64,000 nt of DNA. Origin: Pomphorhynchus laevis. Taxonomy: Eukaryota > Acanthocephala > Palaeacanthocephala > Echinorhynchida > Pomphorhynchidae. The translations under genes and the position numbers were made by a program. The stretch covers positions 46,049 through 110,048 of the forward strand of contig WNNJ02002778.1 of assembly GCA_012934845.2 (NCBI GenBank), given 5' to 3'. The notes under the pieces were generated by a model. The model did no database searches, was not told where the DNA came from, and saw nothing but the letters and a program-made list of their open reading frames with translations. Below, in pieces: positions 11,335 to 23,465 of this stretch (position 1 is the stretch's first letter; each line of letters begins with the position of its first letter).

Positions 11335-12662
11335 TGATATTATATCTCATATCTTAGATAGATTGTTTTCTGCTTAATGTGTTGCCTGAGGAAGACATTG
11401 CTTGAGAGCTGTCGATACTTCCCAATGTGGAATCATTAGTGGTACATTTATTGACACAGAGGTCAATTGGCTATTGACGTTAGAATTGGGTTGATGTGCT
11501 GATATGAGATGAGCTTCCTTTATGATCTCCTTCACGCTCTCATTATGTGGAACCAAACTGTGACTATTCGAAGGAGAGTTCTGAGTAACATTATTGTCCA
11601 AGTGAGTATTGACAGTGTGCGTTCGTTCACTTTCTATATGACGAACAGTATAAGATTTTGAGTATCCTCTCTTCCAGATACGAACATGAGTGATTACTGT
11701 AACTGACGCTGTAGCATTGCCTACTACCTGTGGACATGGATGTGCATCTGAACCAATAGCTGCGTTCGAATCATTGGCGAGCTCGACTGATTTTGTTATT
11801 GTTTGTTATTGTTTAAGGCTTTGAGAAACAGATGTTTTCACTGTCAATTATTTTGGAATGAATTGTACTGAGAATCTTCCGTCATCTAGCCTAGCCTGAG
11901 CATCACAACTACCCGATTATTTAAATACAAACATATGATATTATATCTCCTATCTAAGATGGATTGTGTTCTACTTAATGTGTTGCCTAAGGAAGAACTA
12001 GCTTGTGAGTTGTCGACACTTCCCAATGTTGGATCATTAATGGTACAATCTATTGACATAGAGGTCAATTGGCTATTGATATTAGAAATGGGTTGGTGTG
12101 CTGATATGAGATGAGCTTCCTTTATGAGCTCCTTTACGATCTCATTATGTGGAGCTCTGTGTAACATTATTGTTCGAGTGAGTGTTGGCATGATGAGATG
12201 TTTATTTTCTATATGACCACAGTATAAGATTTTGAGTGCCCTCTATTTCAGATACATACATGCGTGATTCCTGTAACTGACGCTGTAGCATTGCCTACTA
12301 CCTGTGAACATGGATGTGCATATGAACGAATATCTGCATTTGAATCATTTGCGATCTAGACTGACTTTATCATAGTCTCTACCTCCTCATTATTAACATT
12401 TTGGACACTGTTGTCATGACAAGATGATGATTTCGTATTGTATTTACAAGTACTTGTAGTTCATCTACCTCCTTGCATAGGATGTCAATGACGCCTGTAC
12501 CACATATTTCACATAAAAACGTCGATTTAAGGCGCTTGGGACACCAACCGTCACTGATAATATCAACCAGTTCAAGCAACCATCATTGTCGGAGCCAACT
12601 TGTACCTCTTCGTACTTCGAGTCATTTTTCTTGCAATGTCTCGACTTTTTACCCATTTTCAT
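11335..12662 (-). pseudogene. LINE ORF1 relic with a duplicated block of about 480 bp
   Basis: Read leftwards from 12,662, a basic start (MKMGKKSRHCKK) leads, after a frameshift, into FLCEICGTGVIDILCKEVDEL, which resembles FYCEFCAAKQINVLVERLKQL of LINE A ORF1 and is the end of its PHD-type finger. A block at 12,390-11,936 (KEAHLISAHQPISN, SQLTSMSI) follows, then an RLDD-domain piece at 11,930-11,815. A second copy of the block follows at 11,815-11,335 (KEAHLISAHQPNSN, SQLTSVSI). Repeat spacing is 601 bp. The sequence after the block matches 21,917-21,985, so the family is the same as the derivative element there. Confidence 0.6.
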
Positions 12663-12998
12663 ATTTGACTGTATATAATTGTCATCGATGGTTGTCGGCG
12701 GCGGTTGTCTTACCGTTTGATTGTGATCACCTCTATCTGTATGTTATTTATATTGTATGTGTTTTATATCTCAAACTTTTTCAAGTCTTTTTTATCTGTC
12801 CTTTCTTGTTTAGTGACAGGAAAAGAAGCCTGAATTGCATACTCTAAATGCGGGCGAACCAACGTATTAACAAATTTCTAAAGACATGATTGGTAATCTT
12901 AAGGAACGAGTTTTTTACAATATATAGTGCATGAGTAGCGCTTTTAATTGCTCTTTCACTATGACGCTTTGTTTTTAATGATACCGGCACGATAATTT
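12663..12998. other. Spacer between ORF1 relic and RT relic
   Basis: No convincing gene is seen. The plus-strand frame through 12,473-12,847 overlaps the minus-strand ORF1 relic and has no family features. Its position fits the 5' UTR of the minus-strand ORF1. Confidence 0.3.
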
Positions 12999-14300
12999 CT
13001 AAATCCCTGTGATTGATACTTCGGTGAGATGAACGTGACCGATATGATATGTAAAATTACTGAATTTTTTACCCATCCTTATAAATACACACTTATCAAC
13101 ATTAAGATGTAATCCAATAGAGCGGTACCATTCATGCAATTGATCCAAGTCTGCCTGTAAAGATTTACAGTCATCGACATCTCGTATAGCAGTCCAAATT
13201 TTAAAATCTTCAGCAAATGCCAAGTGAGTAATCTCGATACGTAAAGTGTCGAGAGCACTCACAAGTGCTCTCGACACTTGTGATTACAGTGTTCATTAAG
13301 GAACGTAATGAATAATAGGGGACCTAGTGCCGAATCCTGAGCGATACTTATCACCGTACTTCTTTCTGCAGATAAAGACTCACTAACTCTTACCTTAAAC
13401 GTACGCAATGAAAGAAAATTTTAATCCAAAGGCAGATCACACGAGGGACTCCGTAGTGTCTTAAGAGTGACACAAGACATTTATGTAGAACACGATCAAA
13501 GGGTTTCGAAAAATCTGAAATACGACGTCGAGGCAAAGCCCTGAGCTTAGTGCTTCTATCCAACTCTATCGCAATAATCAAGTTAGATAGACATAAACGG
13601 CCTTGTCTGAATCCGTGTTGAGAATCTGTAAGAATGCTGTTAAAGTTTAGATGTTCATTAGCTTTTTGACAATAATTCGTTCTAGTAATTTAGAGAGAAC
13701 ACTGGTCAAACTGATAGGGCGAAAATCTAAACGAGAAGTCGCTGGCTGTTTTTAAGATTGACACAACAATAGAAGACTTCCATGTTGCAGGAATCCATGG
13801 ATTGGTCAGGCTATATGAAAAATATACGAGCTAAGACAGTACTTACGATAGATCCAACCGCATTAATTAGGTAAGATGAAATATCATCTGGGCCAAGAGA
13901 GCCAAATCGGTCAAGCCTAGTGATTAGGTGCAATATTTCAGATGCACTGATTGGCTTAACAAGATTCTGAGTAATATTGTGAATGGGATTCCATTTTAAA
14001 GAGTAAATATCTGAAACAATAGTCGACGGAGAATGGAAGCTGTCCGCTAGGCATTCAGCAATTTCAGACTCAGTAGAATAAACATATTCACCTGAAGTAA
14101 TGAATGATATATTAGAGGGAAGTATCCATGAACCTTTCACATATGACCAAAATGCTTTGGTTGATTCTCGATGCAATTTGCAATACCATAATTAAATGCT
14201 ATTCGCTTATGTATTTTCAATCTATTGCAGAGGTTGCGCACGTATCGATACCTAAGTTTCCATGATAGGTTCGAGTAATAGCTCACAGGGCATTGCGCAG
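12999..14300 (-). pseudogene. LINE reverse transcriptase relic (CR1/Rex-like)
   Basis: From right to left on the minus strand: a pre-RT segment at 14,176 (STKAFWSYVKGSW, SEIAECLADSFHS), RT box 1 near 13,900 (DRFGSLGPDDISSYLI), a box-A relic near 13,500 (DFSKPFDRVLHKCLV), LPRRRISDF of uncertain fit, and the YADD region at 13,220 (THLAFAEDFKIWT, where the catalytic FADD reads FAED). A thumb piece follows: LQADLDQLHEWYRSIGLHLN and KCVFIRMGK. At least three frames are involved. The FADD to FAED change and the frame breaks make it inactive. Confidence 0.75.
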
Positions 14301-14329
14301 TTTTAACACTGAATGAAGTTCATGATCAA

Positions 14330-14710
14330 ACCACTGAGAGCAAGTGGAATTAATGAAAGTTGTCCGTTTCTAGCGAAATTATTTGACAAATATAAGAAAA
14401 AGTTATAAAGAATGACGAGCAAATTTGAAACAGTAGTAGACCTATAACGATTAGAAAAATTCTGTAGAAAGTAGCTAAGAGATGTTGGGTATCCACCCGA
14501 GTCCAATATTGTTTCGGACAGTCCAATTTTGGCTAGTGGAATTAATGAAAGTTCTCCGTTTCGAAGCGAACTTGTCTGACAAATAAAAAAACGATGTAAA
14601 GAATGGTCAGCAGATTTGAAACAGTGGTGGACCTATAACTATGAGAAAAAATATTGTAGAAAGCAGCTAAGAGATGTTGGGGATCCACCCGAGTCCATTG
14701 AAGGTACTGT
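14330..14710. repeat. Tandem-like pair of repeats of about 170 bp in the LINE relic
   Basis: A block starting GTGGAATTAATGAAAGTT near 14,345 and ending in CCACCCGAGTCCA near 14,507 recurs from about 14,535 to 14,698, with substitutions and small indels. On the minus strand both copies encode the same degenerate endonuclease-RT linker (RYRSTTVSN/VHHCFKSAD type). It records a local duplication inside a dead LINE. Confidence 0.75.
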
Positions 14711-15026
14711 GAGCGGACGCGATGTTAGATGAGCGTCGAAATTCCATAGTTGGAACGTAATCAATGAACTCATTGTTTAAATTTTTATTAGGTATACTTT
14801 CACTACTAGTATTTGTCTCCATTAATGTCGGAGTTTAGCAGAGAGGTTTATGATCATTTCCGAGTTACCATTCGTACTATATCAATGGCATGTGTACATT
14901 CGGTGAAGGAGCCTTTGCTAAATAATCAGTCAAAATGTTGCTCTATAAGCCATTTTCATGTTAAACCAATGTATAGTTCTGGCTTGCATGTATGAGTTTT
15001 GCAGGACGAGTTAACTAATCATATTT
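14711..15026. other. Unassigned spacer
   Basis: There is no domain or repeat I can support. It separates the minus-strand LINE relic from the minus-strand Gypsy integrase relic. Confidence 0.4.
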
Positions 15027-16200
15027 TCAATTACGGTTGAATTGCTTAACGAGGACATCGTCTGAGTTGACTACCCAATCGGGAAGTTGCGTTTTGCTTG
15101 GTGATCTTTTTTGAAATGTGAATAGCCGTTCATGCGGCGTTGAGTTTATTGCTGTGCATACAACGACTAATAGCATGAAGATCCTGATGAAGAATATCTT
15201 GCCACCTACTAGTGGAATATGTAAGATCGCCAAGACGTAAACAGATAACCATCCATACAATTCGATTATAACGTTTGATTTGACCGTTCGATGATGAATG
15301 ATAAGGTGATTAGAACGATAGCGAAACACCGTTGTTTAATAGGTAATTTCGAAAAGCAGTGATGTAAAAAATGACCCAGGATCTGTATGGATACAAGCCG
15401 GTAATTCACAAATTGCGAAAATTTGATTAAGACAACGAATTACGGTTTCAGTAGATGTATCCTGGCACGTGAATCAGCAAGGAAATCATGAAAATTCACC
15501 GATCGCTAAAAATAAGAATTTGTTGTTATTTACACTGGGCAAGTGACCTTTTAAGTCCAAGGACATACGTTCAAAAGATGTGTATGACTTTATTAATTTG
15601 TTATGAAAATGTTTGAAAAAATTGTGGCTTTATCTTTGCACAACTGCTACACTCAGAAATAGATTTCATCATATTATCAATCGAATAAGGTAAATAACAA
15701 ATAATAACCCCTGGATTACATAAACATTGATGCAAATTCTTTAAGTCCGAAAGTTGATGACCAAATTTCAATACGATGTTCCTATAAGTGCGTCTACCTT
15801 CATATTTTAAATTCCACGTCTATATTGAATATTGAAAGAAAATTCTAAAATTTCAAGACGCCAGCGGACAATTTTGTCATATTTTATTTTACTTTGATGC
15901 GGCACCATGTTATGATAAATGATATTGATCTTTGATCAGTGTTGATTGTAAAGTGTCGAACGGATATATAGTGTCGCTAGTACCGTACTGTTTCAATGAT
16001 AGCAAAAGTTTATTTTTCGACATCCGCGAAACGTTAACCCTTATTCAAAATTTGTGAAAATAACGCTACTGGTTTAGAATTTTGAATAATAATAGCTCCA
16101 TAGCGACTGCTGATGCATCCGTTTCGAGAACAAATGGTTGAGAAAAATCAATTGTAGCTTATGTAGCCTGTGAAAGCAGGCGTTTCAAAATTTGTTGAGA
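15027..16200 (-). pseudogene. Ty3/Gypsy RNase H and integrase relic
   Basis: Reading leftwards from about 16,150: an RNase H segment (FSKRMHQQS / TDASAVAM-like around 16,110), then RWRLEILEFSFNIQY near 15,860 (RNase H end). The integrase core follows, with MSLDLKGHLPSVNNNKF and LAIGEFS near 15,560, ICELPACIHTDPGSFFTS near 15,390 and CTAINSTPHERLF near 15,140. It ends in FQKRSPSKTQLP..V. This order is that of a Ty3/Gypsy pol C-terminal half. Several stops and frameshifts interrupt it. It starts where the left-edge copy (1-1,593) leaves off in domain order, but it is a separate fragment. Confidence 0.75.
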
Positions 16201-16234
16201 AGATATAGCTTCACTGGATAATGGAAATAAAATT

Positions 16235-16567
16235 GTGTGGAATAACTGTGGTATTAACTGTGGATTTAACTGTGGTATAACTGTGGATTTCCCGAGGTTG
16301 TTGAGGGTGGTATTCGAAACTAATGAACATGCTGGATTCGTGATGTATGTTTCGAACAAATTGCGTGGTGATAAAGTTCGTATCCGTCCTGGTTATTCAA
16401 TTGAGGAAAGAAACATGATGAGGGAAGCTAGGATTGAGTTTAATCGTCGCATTTTGGAGGGAGAAGATAACCTAGTTATTCAGGTTTTTCGAGTTGTCCG
16501 GAAAATGCCGTTTGTGCGTTGGCGTCCACTCGTAACGAGGGCGATCTCATTTGCTTCGATTGTTTGA
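16235..16567 (+). pseudogene. LINE B ORF1 C-terminal fragment
   Basis: FPRLLRVVFETNEHAGFV, LRGDKVRIRPGYSIEERN and VVRKMPFVRWRP match in order the basic C-terminal domain of LINE A ORF1 (RPRLLKVVFNSAE, LKGSSIRLLRDLS, VVRRRLHIHW). A preceding stretch (16,235-16,290) is a short GTGGNWTAAC-type tandem repeat, so the start of this frame is not a real N terminus. It is followed closely by LINE B ORF2 on the same strand. Confidence 0.65.
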
Positions 16568-18466
16568 TTCCGAATGCTGATGTGCATTCTCTGGGTAGCA
16601 CTTCTCAACGTGCTCCTATAATTGACTACACAAATATTCGTAGTTTAATTTTGAATCTTGATGATGTTAGAGTTTTAACGCATTCTACGCATACAGACGT
16701 GTTGGCTATTTCTGAGACGTGGTTATACGATGCCATTCATGATAACTTAGTATCTATTCCAAGTTATCTATTGTTACGTTCAGATAGATGTCCTCCTGAG
16801 AGAGGTGGTGGAGTAGAACTTTATGTTCAGGATAGGAACATTATTAGCAATATAGTGAGATATTCAAATGGAGAAGGGACATGTGAGTGCTTAATAGTTG
16901 ATCTTGTTATATATAGCCTTCACGTTTCATTGGGTGTTCTTTATCGAACACCCAAATCAGCCATTTTAGATGATGAGCTGATGCATATTTTAACTAGAGC
17001 TTGTAGTATCAGTGATCACTCGTTCATCTTAGTTGGTGATTTTAATCTACCGACCCTGGTGATTGATCAAGATGGCAACAATATTATTGGTAACTGTCCG
17101 TGAGGATAAGAACCTTTAAGAATTCTTGGTATGTAATCAATTACTCATTCAGCATGTATCTGATCCTACTAGATTTGGCACTGATAGAGTACATTCTATA
17201 CTTGATCTTGTATTTTCGCAAAGAGATGGTCAGATATGTGACCTATCCCATAATCATCCAATAGGAGGAAGTGATCACTGTGTTTTGGTGTTTAAGCTGA
17301 CTATAGCTTTAGATATTCTTGCAATCGATGCCGAACCTGCATTGACGAAGATATCATGGTATCATGTTGATGTTGAGATGTTACAACAGTTTGTGTCATC
17401 GTTGAACTTTGAGTGTGATGATGTTGGAAGCCAGGAACGTTGGTATTTCATTCGAGATTTACTAATTCATATATCTGATTATTTTGCTCCGCGTAGATTA
17501 ATACGTAAAACTGCTCATAAGAAGCCTCTGTGGTTTGACAGTAGTCTATGTGAAGCTCTCAAAAGACGCAGCACTTTGTTCAGAAAGTGTCGGCACAAAG
17601 GTAATTTGATTGCTCAATTCAAACTTGCTCGTAATGCATATAAACACCTCAGAATTAAGAAACGAATGGAGTATAATCACCAAATTGTGCAATCTTTAAA
17701 TAGCTCGCCCAAACGCTTTTGGTAATATGTTCGTCAAAGTACGCGTACTTATTGTGCAATCACTAGATTATCGTCAAACGGAAAGTTGCTTGATTCCCCT
17801 TCTGACGTTGCTAATGAGTTTGCTAATGCATTTGACCTACATAATGCTAGTTCGACCATAGAAGATAGTGTTCAGACAGTAAGTTTTCCTACATGCATTA
17901 GTGCTCCCATTGTATTCAATGTGGATGATGTGGCTTGGAGGTTATCACATTTGTCGTCTTCATCTTCTTGAGGTCCTAATGATATTCATCCGCATCTACT
18001 CAGGGTATTGAGTCAACATTTAACTCCTTCGGTCACTAGCTTGTTTCAGGCATCTCTGGATAGCATGGAGGTACTGTCTTAATGGAAGAGTGCGATAGTT
18101 GTACAGGTATTCAAAAAGGGTGACCCGCGGCTAGCAGACAACTAGCGAACTATAAGTCTTACAAGTCATTTGGATAAGGTACTCGAAAGGATCATCCACG
18201 AACATATATTTAGACACTTAAGCATATTAGGTCAACATAGCTTTATGCAACATGACTTCAAAAAAGGACATTCTTGCCTTACCAACCTTTTGTCTGCCCA
18301 TGATACTTGGATTGAATCCATGTCTCAAGGAAAGGTTGTTGACGTTATTCTGTTCGATTTTAGTCGTGAGTTTGAGCGTGTTCCCCATAGTCTCCCCAGT
18401 GGTCAACCATGTACCGATGTTATATCTGTACGGACCCGACTTAATCTGAGAGGACGTATACGTTGA
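16568..18466 (+). pseudogene. LINE B ORF2: endonuclease and partial RT, CR1-like
   Basis: The endonuclease spans about 16,620-17,300: DYTNIRSL, AISETWLYD, GVLYRTPKS, LVGDFNLPTL, frame break, SILDLVFS, GGSDHCVL. A linker with KKPLWFDSSLCEALKRR (17,520) and RFW (17,720, then TAA) follows. RT box 1 lies near 17,975 (GPNDIHPHLL after an in-frame TGA), then IVVQVFKKGDPR (18,098). HDFKKGHSCLTNLL (18,250) and DVILFDFSREFERV (18,345) end the recognisable part. The catalytic YADD half of RT is missing, replaced by a short stretch before the 3' UTR. This is a sister of LINE A with independent lesions. Confidence 0.8.
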
Positions 18467-18780
18467 TTGTCGCGAAAATACACGTATTTTCATCCATCCG
18501 CAGTGTTTAGCAGCCTCCTAATGGAAACCTTGTGTTTAGCAGCCTCCTATTCCAATGTGATTCACATGTGGAACAACCTCCAATGTGGAAATTGTAATGG
18601 TTACTAATCGGAGGACTTTTAAAGATCTCCTTAAAAACATGTTGAAGGACAATATGAACGCGCTCTCAATTTTTCTTTGATTGTCTTTTTTGTTTTTACT
18701 TTCTTTATATTCCCTTTCTTACATATTGTGATGCCCATGTATGAGCCTGCGCGCCATGTTGGTGGTCTATTTTTTATAGC
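18467..18780 (+). repeat. LINE B 3' UTR and conserved 3' tip
   Basis: This non-coding region contains a short internal duplication (GTTTAGCAGCCTCCTA twice near 18,505 and 18,533). It ends in the 60-bp block shared with 4,903-4,963, finishing TTGGTGGTCTAT at 18,771. Sharing of this tip between two places supports it as the element's 3' end. Confidence 0.6.
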
Positions 18781-18854
18781 AAAATTTATTTTTACGCACA
18801 AAAATTACATAATATTTGTAAAACACATTTTGTTAATACTATTATCAACATTTT

Positions 18855-19015
18855 AGTCTTTACGGATGACTGGATGGCCATCCGTGAAGGATCAATATGA
18901 AAGTCATCCGTGAAGGACATCCATATGAAGGTCATATGAAGGTCTATATGAAGGTCATTGATGACCTTCATCCATATGAAGGTCATCCGTGAAGGACCAA
19001 TATGGTTGGTCCTCC
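18855..19015. repeat. Irregular tandem repeat of GAAGGTCATCC-type units
   Basis: About ten copies or part copies of a motif around CATATGAAGGTCATCCGTGA fill this stretch. It includes a near-palindrome, GAAGGTCATTGATGACCTTC, at about 18,951-18,970. The array abuts the RLE element that starts near 19,005. Confidence 0.7.
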
Positions 19016-20571
19016 TGAACAAGTGCTCGAGGCATTCCGATTCCTAAAAATTAACGGCCCTAAATATGGGTTCTACATTAACGCGCACAAATGCAACTTG
19101 TTCACTAAGGGTGCGGATATTGGGAGAGTCAGGATAATTTTCAAAGATGAGTGCTGTCCTCATCGCCTGATGGACTAATAATTCTTGGCGCCCCGGTCGG
19201 AAATAATGCATTTTGTGCTTAGACGGTTAAGTCTGTCGTGTCTAAGTTAGTCGATCATTTGTCGAAAGTCAGAGAGATTGCCAGTTTCGAAGCTCAATTG
19301 GCATTTTCGCGTTGCTAAAGTCTTTCCAGCAGAGATGGAAGCATATACAACGCTGTTGCAACTGTTCCCCGTCTTGGTTTAAACCATTGATGACTGAAAT
19401 GCTCGCTTTCCTTCAAGAATTGGGGATTACCTGTTCTAATGATGGCGATCCACTGCTTGCTATCCTTTCTACGAAGATTCGAAATGGCGGTCTTGGGTTA
19501 GATGACCCAACAACGACAACTGTATCTGAATATTCCGCCTCCTTGCAGGTGTGTGCTACGTATGCGGACAGCCAGCATTGTAACCCTGATACAGTTATGA
19601 CCGATGCGTGTCAACTACTGAAAGAGCAGCGCCAACTCACAAAAACTGAACGAAGATCAAGTGCACTTAGCCGCGCTTCGCAAAACTTGCAAAGCATTGT
19701 TGCGTATGCGACGATGCGTGGTACATCTTAAAAAAAAGGATTTATTTTAACGTGGCAAATGCGTGCCAGTGCACGCTTACATGACCACAACAAAACAAGA
19801 CTGTGAATCAGGTGTCGAGAAGGTGTGAACGGAGGAGGTGTTTGAATGTGATAACATCTGCATGGTTATCTGTCTATCCGTCTGACCAAAACGGCACAGG
19901 CTTTGTAATGAGGAGTTTCGCGATGCCATGCTAGCACGATATGGACTAGCTAATCCGGACATCCCGAAATGCTGCCAATGCGGTCTATCGAACACTCTCC
20001 AGCACTCCCTCTCTTGCCCGCTCGGAGGCTAACCGTCGATGCGTCACGACTGCGTTCGCGATATGATTGCCTCAGAGTTGACAAAAGTTTGCCACAACGT
20101 GTAGGTCGAACCAATGCTGACTCCTCTCAGAGCTGGCACTACTTTCGAGTGTCTCTCAACGACGACGGAAAGAGAGGCTCGTTTAGATATAGCATACGCG
20201 GGTCTTTTCGGATATAGGACGGAGCGAACATTCGTTGACATTTGTGTATACAATTTACACGCTCCGTCTAATCTCTTGAAGAAACCGATTGTCAGCTGTG
20301 AATACCACGAGCTGCGAAAGAGGAGGAAATACATTGAGCGTGTTACTCAAGTCGAACGGGCCTCTTTCTTTCCTGCAATATTCTCTTGCTCTGGATGCGA
20401 AGGAAAATAATGTACTATTTTCCTCCGTAGAATTGCCGTATTAATAACAGCGAAGAAAATCGTGTCTAGCTACGGAATTGAGCTAAACAGGTTGCGCTCG
20501 AAGATCCGGATCAGGCTGGCGAGAATGGTTTCTAGATGCCTCCGAGCGTTGCGCTCGGCACGTAATCGTCC
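19005..20571 (+). pseudogene. RLE-type non-LTR retrotransposon, 3' half (copy 2)
   Basis: The sequence enters in the RT thumb (EQVLEAFRFLKINGPKYGF, then INAHKCNLF) and continues with the post-RT region (IRNGGLGLDDPTTTTVSEYSA near 19,470). A CCHC-like knuckle (PKCCQCGLSNTLQHSLSCPLGG near 19,970-20,030) comes next, then the restriction-like endonuclease part (EREARLDIAYAGLF, TFVDICVYNLHAPSN at 20,175-20,270, followed by EYHELRKRRKYIERV). A conserved end follows (RLRSKIRIRLARMVSRCLRALRSA, 20,480-20,560). Stops and frameshifts occur throughout and RT itself is absent. The architecture matches the element at 38.6-41.4 kb but the sequence differs, so it is another family of the same superfamily. 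Confidence 0.75.
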
Positions 20572-20572
20572 A

Positions 20573-21985
20573 GTTTTGGTGGTCTATAGTAATAATACAA
20601 TTATTATTATTATTTTTAATATTTGTTACTTATGGGCCGTATTGCTTATCGATCTCGCTTTTTGTGATCCAGCTAGCTGCACAATACCAGCAGCCCGATA
20701 AAGGTCAGGTATCATGATATCAATGTTTGAATAACGTTTATGTTTCGGTTAATATCGTTTGAGTTGTGTATGAATATTTTGACTTAATAATAATTCCTTT
20801 ATTTAAGAACAAGCAACTGTATTAGCTTGTAAAATGTACACGCATGAAAAAATAATATTACAAGAGATTTAAAAATCGAAAATAGAAAAAATGAATAACG
20901 TTAAAATAGTGAGTTCAAAAAAACGAAAAGCACAGGGGAAAAACTTTTTTATTTTTCCCTTAGAACGAATGGTACCTCAAGTATTCTGTTGTCTTAAGTT
21001 ATGATTGAAAGCACTATTCCGCGAGAAAAACTCATGGAAATGGTTAGAATTTAGTAAAGGCACCGCTTTTTTCACCAGTATGTTGGAGAGGATTACTTCC
21101 AATAGTATAAAAAAGGCACCTTAATTTTGCTAGATATAGAGGACAGCAAGTCTTCGATCTTTATATGATAAACATACATTTTACTGATATGAGAGAGGAA
21201 CGTCTGTACATATTTTTTGGATACTTCACCAAATGAGATAAATGAAGGGTTTTGTTCACCAAGCCTCATTACCAATTCGCCCTTCACTAAGATTACGAAA
21301 AGCATTGTGCGTTTCAAGATTTGTGAAACTCTTGCAAATTTGCCATATATGATTTCGTTACTTAGAAAGTAAATTTAGATGATATTATATCTTTGATAAT
21401 TTAATTTGATTGTCTTGCATTGAAGTGAGTCGGCTAAATACGCTTATATTAATTATCTTTGTTGTAAGCCTTATCTCTTAATTATTATTATTCTTTCAAG
21501 GCTTAGCCATAAGGCTATTTTGCCTGATCACAGTTTAAAAAAATAAAATGAAACTAAAAATAAGAATTGAAGAAAAAGAAATCAACAAGCAAAAAAAGAA
21601 CAAATCACTCCAAATATGTCCATGAATTGTTTCTCGTCTTGTTGATGATCCATGTCTTTATTAATTTTTTGAACAAATGCAGACTCCGGGCGGAAACAAT
21701 TTTCTCAGACAGATAATTCCACATATTAAGTACTCTGTGTGGCATTCTCCAGGTATTATTTAACCCAGACGAAAAACTTTCTTAGCAACAAGGCTCTGAA
21801 CAACAGAGAGGTTTTCACTGTCAATTATTTTGGACGGAATTGTACGGAGAATCTTAACGTCATCATCTAGCCTAACCTGATCATCACCGCTACCTGATTC
21901 TTTAACTCCAGATACAATGATATTATATCTCCTATCTGAGATGGATTGTTTTCTACTTAATGTGTTGCCTGAGGAAGACCTTGCA
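20573..21985 (-). mobile_element. Internally deleted LINE derivative, copy 2
   Basis: Bases 20,584-20,950 and 21,278-21,916 match 4,963-5,967 almost base for base, including the ORF1-to-ORF2-tail junction near 21,765. This copy has about 326 extra bases (20,951-21,277) between TTTTTT and TTCGCCCTTC; copy 1 reads straight through. The extra piece has a minus-strand frame (SFISFGEVSKKYVQTFLSH) without a recognised domain. Copy 2 also extends further right (21,917-21,985) into an ORF1 block that matches 11,335-11,400 and 11,936-12,000. It is directly preceded by the end of the RLE element. Confidence 0.75.
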
Positions 21986-21999
21986 GCGTGGATGCATTG

Positions 22000-23465
22000 G
22001 TCTGGAGAAATGACGAATAGTCATGGGGGTTTATGTTGCAAGACGAAGCGAAGCAAGAAAATATTGAGTTAAAAGTATGCCAGAGAGACTTAGAGTTGAA
22101 TATTGTAATGATTTTACGCTGCCAGAAGGAGTTGCATTTGGTACGTAGTAGGTTGATATGAGACCGGCGAAGAGCAATATAGGAATCACAGAGAGACGGA
22201 GTGAGATCCAGGATATCACGTCTGAGAGAGTGGTGATATACTCGAAAAGTATGACGGAGTCGAAGCTTTGAGAGTAGACATTGGATGTTGAATCATTGGG
22301 CACCGTGCAAGCGACGGTTAGGGTGATGCTTGAAGGGCAAGAGAAGATCGAGAGTGGATGTTAGTTCATCATCGAAAATTGTGAATGTGAATTCAGAATC
22401 GGGGACAGCGATGATGTCGAGTGCCACGCCAAGGATATGTGTGGTGACAGTAAAGGTGAGTTTGCAGTTGTAGTTGGTAGAGTGTAGATGAACTGGATGG
22501 ATCAGTGGAAGAGGGGCGGTCGAGGCAGATGTTGAAATTTCCAAGAACGAGTTAGGGGATGAAGAACAAAGTTGAGTGAGGCGGGAGATCAGCGAGTTCT
22601 GTAAAAAATAAGGAGGTAGGAGCAGATTAACCATGGCGTATGCAATGGCGAGATCCAGAGTTATTTGGCTTGAAAAACAACAAATAAGCAATTCAAAAGA
22701 GCAAGGACTTAAAGGTGGAGTGATTTTGCGAAGAGACGCGGGGTGACTGGCGAACGCGATAATGCCATCATGATTAGAGATTTAGAAGGGTATGAGCTGA
22801 GGAGGCGGGCGGATTCGACTAGTGAGCAACCGACAGATAGCAGACGGCTAATGGCGAGGTCGTCTTTGGATTCGGACTGCCAGGATTCGGTGATGCAGAA
22901 GATATCGATTGATTGCTTGGTGAATAGATTGAGGATGATATCGGATTTATGGAGAATAGATCTAGTGTTGAGGGGGCCGAGTCGGAAACCGTGTGTGATA
23001 ATAGCGGCTCGCGGATAAGACACAGAGGGGAGATGGAGCATCATAAAATTTTGAAGCGGATGTGGACAATTTAAAAATTTCTGTCGATGTTGAAAATTTA
23101 AAAATCTAAAACAATTTCGGATAGAGAGAGATGTTTCGCCGTTTTCTTCGAGACGGTTTTTTTTCGATGTGGGCAGAAGAGAGTTGAGCGATTTCGGAAG
23201 TGGTGCGATCGGGTAAAATGCGAATGGCTGAAGAGGACATGAGTTTAAATCGTTGGGAGATGATAGAGGACGCTTGAGAATGATGCTTGAAAACAATTTA
23301 AAGAAGAGGGCCTGAGAAGGATTATATTGAGAAGACTTGTATATCCAGATGAATGTGACAGAAGTGATGTCTTTGAAACAGGATGGTTTATCCGCAGGAA
23401 CAAGAGACGAGAAGATGGATCTAAAGGCGTTAACATCGTGGTCGGGACGTGCTCCAGAAGCAAAG
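22000..23465 (-). pseudogene. L2/CR1-like LINE endonuclease relic
   Basis: Reading leftwards, RLGPLNTRSILHKSDIILNLF followed by DIFCITESWQSESKDDLAIS (22,990-22,850) is the N-terminal APE endonuclease. The next segments give VGCSLVESARLLS, then a degenerate GDFN-region (SSPNSFLEISTSASTA near 22,540) and VTTHILGVALDIIAVPDSEF near 22,430. The sequence upstream in sense (23,465-23,000) is open but lacks a recognised ORF1. The wording NARSILNKSDII...CITESW is characteristic of L2/CR1 endonucleases. It is truncated and frameshifted, and ends against the STT3 fragment. Confidence 0.65.

Noticed and set aside
12473-12847. Plus-strand 124-codon frame
   Set aside because: It is antisense to the LINE ORF1 finger region and has no domain or splice support.
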